A stretch of 28,426 bases of DNA from Daldinia sp. FL1419 (lineage: Eukaryota > Ascomycota > Sordariomycetes > Xylariales > Hypoxylaceae): positions 1 to 28,426 of the forward strand of contig MU623607.1 of the NCBI GenBank assembly GCA_025201765.1, written 5' to 3'. The notes under the pieces are model-generated. The model was not told where the DNA came from and did no database searches. It saw only the letters and a program-made list of their open reading frames with translations. Made by a program: the position numbers and the translations under genes. Shown piece by piece: positions 20,425-28,426 of this stretch (within the stretch, counting starts at the first letter, position 1; each line of letters opens with the position of its first letter).

Positions 20425-21793
20425 CTATGTATCAAGTCCATGATCGATCCGTATCCCATTCTTGAGTTCACACAGCCCGCCCGCGTCATTTAAGTACCAG
20501 CCTTCGGGAAATTGAAATGCTAAATCGCAATTTTCAGTTAATTCTTCTTCCATTACATTCGCTAACCGAGCACCAACAGCAGTCTCTCGTAACCATAAAA
20601 CACATGAAATACCCCTCGACGCCAACCATTCCGTATGGGTTTGTATCTTGGGCGTGGCTTGCTTGAGGTGGGTCCTCTTAGAGAAATAAGGACTAGGGAG
20701 ATGGCTCCCATTAATTCCTTGAATCCGGGAAACATATTCTGCAAGAAGAGTTATTCCTTCTCTAGTTGATAAAAGGTCCTGGCTGTTTTGCTCCGCGGCC
20801 ACTCGAAGAAGAAACACATTGTCTTTAGTTCTTTTCTCTTTACCTTCGCCGATGTTTCTAGATGAAAGTGCTGTGCTTTCCGTTCCAAAACGTCGCGACG
20901 CACCCGTGCTCCGATTGCTTTGTAGTTATGACTACGGCGCAAAACATCAATTACCCACAACCTTTGGAGCTTAGGCGCGTTTTCCAGAGACCCGAATACG
21001 GCTAAATGATCCGTTAAAGTGGTTACAAGGTGAGTTTTTAGGTCGTTGCATATTTCAGACCGAGAAACCGCAGCAAGAAGATAGTTGCGCAGTGCTATTC
21101 TGATAATGCACTGTTCTGAGTTTAAAGCCTGGGCGGGTTGGAAGCTTCCACTGCCCCCTGATGACTGGACCGGAAAACTATGGCCAAAGGCTTCGGGGCA
21201 AAGTTGGGGGAGGCACAAGCATAAGAATTGCAATTGAGGAAGTATTTAAAGAATAGAAGGGCATAGATGCACCGGGTCATATTCATTAGGATGATGATGG
21301 AGAACTACGCTCATGATATCAATTTCTAAGCATATGCAGGTAGGGGATAGATGGTCAATGATGTGAGCAACCGATTTTCGCGGGAGCCACATATTGGCAA
21401 CTGCACCATGCGACGTAGAGAGTGAGAATGACTGCAAGTCGACCGTTTTCGCGATTCGTAATGGGAGCTTTAGAAGGTCATGATCTAGTTGGTCGAAGGT
21501 ATCTCTTTCAAAGATTGGGTGTTTATGTGCGACATCTATATAAAGGGTGAATGTTTTCACTAGCACATCGTTTGATCTGGGAGAGCTTGTGATCCATTTT
21601 GATAAAGTCCTTGAAGTTAATGCCAGATGCCTACAAAGTAGGGGGGAAGGAGGAGCTAGGTACGACCATTGCTTGCAGCAAAGGGGACATCGGAGCAAAG
21701 TGAAGGCAGTCAGTTGTCGAAGATGCATAGTAAAACCTCGTTGGAGAGGGTCAAAACGGACCTAAATAGACCTTCTGATCCCTTTGATTCCAT
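20425..21793 (-). pseudogene. Broken F-box protein gene (two frameshifts, one nonsense codon)
   Basis: The intact start is an ATG at 21793, opening a frame that contains an F-box-like segment (LTLSNEVLLCIFD). That frame runs into TGA within a few codons, while the continuation (QLTAFTLLRCPLCCKQW) is in another frame, so a frameshift lies near 21712-21718. An in-frame TAA at 21246-21248 interrupts a leucine-rich part (PSIL, stop, ILPQLQFL). A second frameshift near 20817-20832 shifts KVKRKEL into the frame of VFLLRVAAEQNSQDLL. The last segment ends at 20425 after GWYLNDAGGLCELKNGIRI. No splice sites explain these breaks. F-box proteins recruit substrates to SCF ubiquitin ligases; this copy should be non-functional unless the lesions are sequencing errors. 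Confidence 0.75.
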
Positions 21794-23509
21794 ATTAGGA
21801 ACTAATGGTTTTTTTTGGTTTTTTTTTGGTTTTCTTTTTTTGATATCAACTAACTACCTACTCTTAAGATAGGTATGTTCTTTACAGCCGAGTGGAAAGT
21901 AGAGGTCACCATAGCGAAGACAGTTAAAACCTCAGTATACATAGTATAATAAGAAACCTTGAAGGATGGGATAGCCGCCTGATTGAGGGTGGGCAATATC
22001 ATCACAGCATCTAGAGAGGGGATTCAACGCGATGATTGTAAATTATCCCATGCAAACCTGGTATTTTCCGAATTAAGGGGAGATCCAGGCTACCGTGCCC
22101 AAGCCATCAGGGCCAAGACTGCAGGGCTTATGGAATCTTTGATCATTATCAGTATGCGCCTCTGAGAAAGTATATGCGCTGCGCTGCGTTAGCATCGTGG
22201 TGTTTTAATTCGAGATATGTTTATACTAATACAAGTCTATGTAGGAGACTACAAGAATATAATTAATATCTGTTGCAAGAGTCAACTACTAGGTGCCTGG
22301 TTTATAGGGCGACAATCCTTCTTACCCACTGGATAAGCTGTATGCCATGCACGACACAACGGATCACTATGACGAGTAGCTAGCCTACCCCAGTGGTCTA
22401 GAAAGGGCACCCTCTTTGTACTGCATGCGCACGTTGTCCTACAGTGAACGATTAATTTATAGGTCACGGAAATGCCACTCTCGGTTTTGATCGACTACGC
22501 TGTGCTAAGTCATATGTGGCTACGAAGACATGTATGTCCCTTTCATAATCCAGTCTCAAGATTCCAAGACTTGGCCCTTATTGAATTTATGGGTAATAGA
22601 AGAGCTAGTGGCTTTCTGTTTCACGAAGCTGGTTCATTGGAGGCACTCACTCTAGAGATCAGCATCCACTCTCTAATCATTTCATACTGGTTGAGTTTTG
22701 GTTCAAAATGGGCTCAATCCGCCCTTGGCCATATATTGCAGTTAAATCCATGTGCACCACCAGTAGCTGATCCAGCTTAAGACGTGTACGATGATCTGGT
22801 ATACCCCTTTTGCCCATCCGTTACGTGCGTTCCGTGAGACTTTCGGCATTTTGTCTCTTGTTAACCCTTCGCAATACTAGGCTTTTTGACTATCGCATCT
22901 TTGCGCTTAGAACTCCATGGCCCTTGCGCGACAACGGGCCACTCGTTCAACCGTTACATTCGCTTCGTCAGCTATTCGCTCCGCATAATGCAGTGGCTCG
23001 AAGCACATAAGTAGTTGCCCCAATAGTTGTCAAGGCTAGCAACACATGTTTTCTCTGGGAACTGTTAAACAAAACATCAAGCCGATCAAATTCGTTGATG
23101 CTTTTTTAGCAGGGAAGCCAAGACATATGTCTTGGATTCAGGGTAGGGGGTGCGGGACGTATGCAGGTCTATGCTCGTTGGGCCTTTGCGGGAAGCCCTA
23201 GGTGCTTCGTTGCAAGACAATGGTGGCTGAAGAGGCGCCATCAAGAGGAAAATGCATTCCTCAATTTGGAATGGATTGGTGCACCATTGCCAAGTCGGAG
23301 ATTTCACTGACTTACATGCACATCATCCTTACCAGGGGATGTAGATCTATACGTACATCGTTATTTCGTTGTGGTCTGTGGTTCTTCACTCCGTTGTATT
23401 TCCTTGGCAGGTCCCCCATGGCCGTCCCATCTCAAGGGTCCAACCCAAGTCCACGCTTTTGGATCCTTCGCAAGCATATGATCGCTTTTCGACGACGTTA
23501 TACCTCACG
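21794..23509. other. Spacer, no gene recognised
   Basis: This 1.7-kb stretch begins with T-rich tracts near 21810-21840. Several plus-strand frames (22472-22780, 22810-23010, 23202-23522) and one minus-strand frame (23086-23307) are open but resemble no family and lack coherent splicing. The right end should hold the antiporter promoter. Decayed gene or transposon remnants are possible; I cannot identify any. Confidence 0.5.
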
Positions 23510-25450
23510 ATGCCGACCCTAGACGTGAGCGAACTGAATATTGTCGTCTCTGTTCTCGGTAAGTCCACAGCAAACTGGATGAGATCGAGGTTCTAACATA
23601 CCCTAGGAGCTTTCACCGTGCTATATGGCCTGGTAGCTGTAAAACTGAAAGGGGTCTGGTACCTCGGAGAGGCATGTTAGTGTAATTCTTTAGGATGTAC
23701 TTCCCATTAGCTTACTTCGTGCTAATGTCTCCTAGTGCCGGCAGTTATTATTGGTATGATCTTAGGACCTATCGCGGCGAAGTTCTTAGATGCCAAGCGG
23801 TGGGGATCAGCTACCCCAGGCCAGCAAGATGCGATCACTCTTGGCGTGATGAGGGTGATGATCGGTATTCAACTGTAAGTGCATCGAAAGAACTTCCTTT
23901 AGGGAGGTATTCGGACCCGTTGGATAGCCTCACTAGTCTGGCCGAGCTTGTGTTCTGACCATTTTAGGGTTATCGCGGGATATCAACTACCTGCAAGTTA
24001 TCTCAAGTTACAGCGTAAAGCATTGATCGTCTGCCTCATTCCGATCATGGCATTAATGTGGCTGGCAACATCTGTCTGTGTACTCGCGACGATCCCGAAA
24101 ATATCGTTACTCGCAGCTTTGGTTATGGCGGCATGCGTTACGTCTACGGACCCAATTCTCTCGCAAGCTGTAGCCAAGGGCTCCTTTGCCGACAAGTATG
24201 TGGCCCGGCCTCTTCGAGAGATTATCTCAGCTGAAGCTGGTGCCAACGATGGGTTTGCTTCGCCATTCCTAATGCTTGCCGTCAACCTCCTACGGCTTAC
24301 GGAGAATAGAGAGGAAAAGCTTGTCGAGCGCGGCCGGGGGGTCGGTGAAGATACGCGCGATATTGGCATTGCTTTGGGGAACTGGGTCATTGAAACGCTC
24401 ATCTATATCGTCTTGCTAGCTGTCGTCTACGGGGCCGTTACGGGGTACTGCGCTAGAATAGGGGTTCGATTCTCGCTATCCAGAAAATGGATTGATACGG
24501 AAAGCTACCTACTTTTCCCAACCGCATTGGGTGTAAGTGTTTCTGATGACCTCTTACCTCACATCCCATTGATACTGACATAGACAATAGCTGTTTATTG
24601 TTGGAACTTGCGGGGCTATCGGAACAAGTGACCTTCTTGCTTGCTTCGTTGCGGGCTGCGCCTTGAATTGGGACGGGGAATTTCTTGCGGAAGCAGAACG
24701 CCGCCATGACGAAGTTAACTCGTGCATTGACGTGTTGCTAAACTTTGGCGGATTCATGTATATCGGTATCGCCATACCTTGGGAGGAATTCCATCAACCG
24801 ACCACTACTGGCATCACATACCCTCGCTTGTTCGCTCTGGGCGTCCTCGTCCTACTATTTCGACGAATTCCTGCTTTGCTTCTTACTTATAAGACGATGC
24901 CGACAGTAGTGAAAAACTGGCGGGAGGCATTGTTCATGGGATATTTTGGCCCGATAGGTGTTGGAGCCGTGTACTACCTTCAACACACTCGGCTATTATT
25001 CCCAATAGAAAAAGCGGCGAGTGCGAGAGAGCGGGAACTCCTCGACGCAATATCTCCAGGTCAGTAAACTTTAGTGGAAATCCCCGTAGCTATCGGCTAA
25101 TTCATACATTAGTGGTATATTTTCTTGTTCTATTCTCCATCGTCGTACACGGTCTTTCCATACCGATACTTAGCGCCATCTACAAATACACCAACGTCCG
25201 GCCAATTACTGAGGATGCCGTCGAAATTAGGCGGAGAAGCATTTATATGCCTACTCCGGTAAATGCGTTTGCCGGAGACAAGGATACGTTCATCGTTTAT
25301 AACCGGTTCTTCCGTCCTCTCGTAACCATGGCGACACTTCCGATCTCCCGCTCCCGCAATCATAGCGAGACTGATAGCATCTCAACCCAGTCTGAAGAAG
25401 ATAAGAAGCGCCTTCAACTGGTCAACTTAAGTAGAATGATAACCAAATAG
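23510..25450 (+). CDS. Na+(K+)/H+ antiporter, CPA1 family (Nha1/Sod2 class)
   Basis: Six exons: 23510-23558, 23607-23675, 23736-23874, 23968-24532, 24591-25059 and 25113-25450, giving 542 residues with every junction in frame (donors GTAAGT, GTTAGT, GTAAGT, GTAAGT, GTCAGT). The protein has about twelve hydrophobic segments. Family signatures are LGEALPAVIIGMILGPIAA, the VTSTDPILSQA segment (Asp147) followed by FADKYVARPLREIISAEAG and the ion-binding NDG (Asn179-Asp180), then FIVGTCGAIGTSDLLACFVA, and FGPIGVGAVYYL near residue 400. The hydrophilic tail is short (about 100 residues) compared with budding-yeast Nha1 and closer to fission-yeast Sod2 in size. The expected function is Na+/Li+/K+ efflux in exchange for protons at the plasma membrane, for salt and pH tolerance. 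It converges on the HET gene. Confidence 0.93.
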
Positions 25451-25860
25451 AAGTACTAGAGAATTCAGAGGGGCTTCCCCACCTTATTACACTATGGACG
25501 ATGACCCCTGGAGAGGCTCATGCTAGATGAAGGTGCGGCGTAGCCCCTATATCGAATTGCGAATTTACTTTGACGACTGGGTCGACTTGCCGTAAATAGA
25601 CCTAATATTTCCTTGCTTATTTTGATAGATTATTCAAACCTATTTCTTCAGTGCCTGACTTTGATATCGTGATTGATCAGGGGGTTCATGCGATCATTTA
25701 CTGGGCTATTTCAAGCAAACCAATCTCTGGCGAGAGCCAGCTCTCAATTTGGCAGCTCGATGAGTTTCCTTCCTACAGAAATTATACGTTATGACTACCT
25801 CTCTGCACTTACATCTTGTTCGGCGGGCAATAGCCAAGCTCTCCAACCTCCTTTTAAATT
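25451..25860. other. Convergent intergenic region
   Basis: 410 bp between the 3' ends of the antiporter (+) and the HET gene (-). It should contain both polyadenylation regions. A plus-strand frame from 25673 into the HET gene has no family resemblance. Nothing else is seen. Confidence 0.65.
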
Positions 25861-27621
25861 TTACTTCAAGACAACATCAGTGGAAATCTTCTCGGGCTCC
25901 ATTGCCTCACCTTCCATTATACCGTGAATATAGCATGACCCAATGAAAACATATTCGTCACCCAATTGTGATGTCCCTTCGGTCGGTCGTAATACAAACG
26001 GTGTCTTGCCACCGTGGAGGATCCAAATTTGGTCCCCAACATTCGCATGGTGCGGAACAAACCCGAGTAAGCCCGTCCTGGTGATAATCATTTTCCTATG
26101 GACAAGGTTTGCGAAAATACTGTCGCATATATCGTTCCTATGGCCTGTTTGAGCGAATTTCTTTGCGAGCTCTACATCTTCCGATGTGGCTAAGCCCTTG
26201 AAGAAATATTCTGGGTTGAGCGTAATATTACCCAATAATCCTCTCCAAAAAGAATCTGGCCATGGACTCGTACCGAGGATTGGATTACGATGCGCTTGGC
26301 TTTGGTAGAATTTGTCTGCCATTTGATACCAATCTTGAATCATCTGAGCTGCGCCGGCACAAGTAACATCGCAGGTGTTAGTTTTATCATACTGGGGTCT
26401 TGATCCAGCTACTGCTACAGTATCAATCATGCAGCCTGTCAATTCTAGAGCGTTGAATATTTGGTTATATCGGAACCGGTTCCAATTGATAGTGGTCATG
26501 CCGCAGGCCTCATAGCAATCATAAGTATTCGTTAAATACCATGCGTAGTCATTCCCATCTACAGTGACTGCGTACTGGCGATCGCTAACACCCATGTCTA
26601 GCGCCCAGCGGGGAATGTCTGGGGTGCTCTCCGGAAGATTTTGAAGACATCGTAAGGCGATGGGATGTAAACTTCGATTATGCTCTATTAAATCCGCAGT
26701 GAACATAGCGTAGAGGGTAGCTCGGGGTAGTCCATAGTCACATGCTTGAACCCGGGGTAAGCTCCCAGCCGGGAAGAGTCCCATAAGCCCATACACCTTG
26801 TCAAGAGGGTTCGACGCTTTGCGAAAGCTCCAGCGGAACGCCGTATCGAAAGGATCTCGCTCTTCTTTCGTAAAGATAAGCCCTAATACCTGTGAGAAGA
26901 TGGGGGAGAGAGCCTCGTGATAAGTATCTACAATAGGGTCAAAGGGCATGTCTCTCCAATTGAAAGCCGCTGAGACGATTACTTCCCACTCCATAGATAA
27001 TCCCCCCCACAAGACGCAAGCTTTGGGGGGAAGAACAGCTTCTTGCAGTGTCCACATCCGAGCCCACCACGCGTTGCTCCTCGACCCAATCGACTCCAAG
27101 GCTTGCATTAGTCCGCGTAGGGCTTGCTCCGAGGCAAATTCGGTAGCAATGTTTAGTTCCCAGATCCCTTCTTGCTTTAACTCGATATTACTGATAAGGC
27201 GAATAAATTCAAGTGATAGTTGTGCGTTAGAGAGTGATACGTCTTCGCTAATCTCGCCCAACCAAATTAAACATCGGCTTGTTGTAGAGTATATCTGGCC
27301 CATAAGCGCAACTTGGTTGGCCTTCTCTTTCTCATCATGCTGATTTATACATAGCTGATCTATCCAGAGAGTCCTAATATTATTGGAAAGACGGATATGC
27401 TTTAAAGCGGCTACAAGGTTCGCTGTAATAGGAATATAAATCCCATCGACCTCGACATATTCAGTATCGTCTACCGCTCCCCACACGTAAGATACTGTCT
27501 CATACTGGATATCCGTAGGGAAAGGGATAACTCGCGTCTGGCACCGTATCAAATCTTTATCTTCATTCGAATCCAGCGTAGGCAACAGATCTAGAATTCG
27601 TATCTCTGTTTTGGATAACAT
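25861..27621 (-). CDS. HET-domain (heterokaryon incompatibility-type) protein
   Basis: Single exon, 586 residues, starting at the first ATG of the open frame (27621); upstream codons in the frame begin only at TTG. The HET domain occupies about residues 40-200: YETVSYVWG (40-48), ITANLVAALKHIR, then TLWIDQLCINQHDEKEKANQ (84-103), VALMGQIYSTTSRCLIWLGE, and later RMWTLQEAVLP. The remaining C-terminal part (GLMGLFPAG, KVYGLMG context and a terminal GDQIWILHGGKTPFVLRPT with YVFIGSCYIHGIMEGEA) is the usual layout of stand-alone HET proteins. No NACHT, WD40 or ankyrin region is attached. Proteins of this family trigger regulated cell death in vegetative incompatibility or other self/non-self responses; whether this one does is unknown. 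It lies beside a minisatellite. Confidence 0.92.
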   Translation of the reverse strand: MLSKTEIRILDLLPTLDSNEDKDLIRCQTRVIPFPTDIQYETVSYVWGAVDDTEYVEVDGIYIPITANLVAALKHIRLSNNIRTLWIDQLCINQHDEKEKANQVALMGQIYSTTSRCLIWLGEISEDVSLSNAQLSLEFIRLISNIELKQEGIWELNIATEFASEQALRGLMQALESIGSRSNAWWARMWTLQEAVLPPKACVLWGGLSMEWEVIVSAAFNWRDMPFDPIVDTYHEALSPIFSQVLGLIFTKEERDPFDTAFRWSFRKASNPLDKVYGLMGLFPAGSLPRVQACDYGLPRATLYAMFTADLIEHNRSLHPIALRCLQNLPESTPDIPRWALDMGVSDRQYAVTVDGNDYAWYLTNTYDCYEACGMTTINWNRFRYNQIFNALELTGCMIDTVAVAGSRPQYDKTNTCDVTCAGAAQMIQDWYQMADKFYQSQAHRNPILGTSPWPDSFWRGLLGNITLNPEYFFKGLATSEDVELAKKFAQTGHRNDICDSIFANLVHRKMIITRTGLLGFVPHHANVGDQIWILHGGKTPFVLRPTEGTSQLGDEYVFIGSCYIHGIMEGEAMEPEKISTDVVLK

Positions 27622-28040
27622 GGTAAGCAGGCGGTGATAGCTGACGTCGCCTCGTTTGAGCTCGGTTAACAATGCAGGTTTAACTCTAGGTACATAATAT
27701 TAGGTGAATATAGAATACCTAGTACCCGCAAGCTCTACACGTCGACTTCTTTGGATATGCATGAGATGCCCTTGGAGTAAGTTGAGCAAGAGATCCCTTA
27801 TCCCTTCGGAGGTATTTATGGCGTTCCGACCCCGCTACGGAGGCCCATATGTGACACTTTGCCAAAATCAGGATTTTGGGCTGGAAAGGGTAATATTATG
27901 TTTGAGGCGCGCACGAGCCATCTTTTTTGGGTACTAAACCTAAAATATAGGATACATATGCATTATTTGAGTGTATTTATGCATATAAAGAGGATTTTAC
28001 ATAGCATATTTTCATTTTGACGTGCTATTATTCTTATTTG
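27622..28040. other. Upstream region of the HET gene
   Basis: About 420 bp between the HET start and the minisatellite. It becomes A/T-rich to the right. A plus-strand frame at 27704-27937 has no recognisable family. No promoter motif could be assigned. Confidence 0.5.
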
Positions 28041-28064
28041 GTATGATTTGGTTTGAATACCTAG

Positions 28065-28134
28065 GTATGGTTGAATGAGTATGGTTGAATGAGTATGGTT
28101 GAATGAGTATGGTTGAATGAGTATGGTTGAATGA
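28065..28134. repeat. 14-bp minisatellite, block A (5 perfect copies)
   Basis: Five identical consecutive copies of GTATGGTTGAATGA start at 28065, 28079, 28093, 28107 and 28121. A degenerate copy (GTATGGTTTGAATA) follows. Confidence 0.97.
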
Positions 28135-28174
28135 GTATGGTTTGAATACCTGTTTAGGTATGGTTCAATAGGTA

Positions 28175-28244
28175 GATATGGTTGAATAGATATGGTTGAA
28201 TAGATATGGTTGAATAGATATGGTTGAATAGATATGGTTGAATA
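28175..28244. repeat. 14-bp minisatellite, block B (5 perfect copies)
   Basis: Five identical consecutive copies of GATATGGTTGAATA start at 28175, 28189, 28203, 28217 and 28231. The unit shares the core TATGGTTGAAT with block A but has a different three-base joint. Looser derivatives with a TATGATTTGAATAGCTAGG core continue to about 28308. Confidence 0.97.
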
Positions 28245-28367
28245 GGTATGATTTGAATAGCTAGGTAAGTATGATTTGAATAGCTAGGTATGGGTTGAAT
28301 AGCTATGATAGATCATACGTTAGGTACTTAGGTATCTAAGGCATCTCGTATCGTGGTGTTTGCAATT

Positions 28368-28426
28368 CTATTCATGAGGCTATTCGCACGCTATTCGCAC
28401 GCTATTCGTGAGGGTATTCGTGAGGG
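28368..28426. repeat. 11-13 bp degenerate tandem repeat at the window edge
   Basis: Successive units CTATTCATGAGG, CTATTCGCACG (twice), CTATTCGTGAGGG and TATTCGTGAGGG run to the last base. The array is cut by the window edge, so its full length is unknown. Confidence 0.85.

Noticed and set aside
22472..23010. Two plus-strand frames of 102 and 66 codons
   Set aside because: They match no family, have no clear splicing between them and have compositions typical of chance frames.
28041..28426. Subtelomeric or telomeric repeat
   Set aside because: No TTAGGG array is present. The repeats are ordinary minisatellites, so chromosome-end location cannot be claimed.
1..28426. tRNA or rRNA genes and CRISPR arrays
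   Set aside because: TTCGA-containing T-arm-like strings such as those near 24466 and 27570 fall inside coding exons without a cloverleaf. No rRNA is recognised. The direct repeats are contiguous tandem units without spacers.

Overview
The window is nuclear DNA of a filamentous ascomycete (Pezizomycotina). Genes carry short introns of about 50-120 nt with GTAAGT/GTATGT-type donors and CTAAC/CTAAT-like branch points. The gene families are typical of this group: a Zn2Cys6 regulator, a HET-domain protein, a DAL5-type permease, a But2-domain mucin and an AA8 cytochrome. Spacers are long and often contain the A/T-rich palindrome TAGGTACCTA and its variants. I cannot name the species; Sordariomycetes is a guess from gene style only.

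Layout, left to right. About 1.3 kb of low-complexity spacer is followed by a secreted stand-alone AA8 cytochrome b-type protein (1290-2127, -, 3 exons). A gene-poor stretch leads to an APH/ChoK-fold phosphotransferase-like protein whose catalytic aspartates appear lost (3944-5377, -). Next are a DAL5-type MFS permease (5713-7431, -, 2 exons) and a 1405-residue secreted mucin-like cell-surface protein (8442-12659, -). After a 1.9 kb spacer comes a divergent pair: a Zn2Cys6 transcription factor (14554-16714, -, 3 exons) and an enoyl-reductase-like MDR oxidoreductase (17232-18431, +, 2 exons). They share a 517-bp promoter with three perfect TCCGCGGA palindromes. Then come a small helical orphan protein (18581-19039, -), an F-box protein pseudogene with three lesions (20425-21793, -), a Na+/H+ antiporter of the Nha1/Sod2 class (23510-25450, +, 6 exons) and a HET-domain protein (25861-27621, -). 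The window ends in a 14-bp minisatellite.

The genes do not form an obvious biosynthetic cluster, since no PKS, NRPS or terpene synthase is present. The one functional module I can argue for is the regulator/oxidoreductase pair, where promoter architecture suggests autoregulation plus co-regulation through pleiotropic-drug-response-like elements. The surface mucin, AA8 protein, permease and antiporter are all secretory or membrane proteins, but nothing in the sequence links them.

Exon boundaries were derived by hand from splice consensus, frame continuity and family similarity recalled from knowledge. All multi-exon models given keep an open frame end to end. No database search was run.
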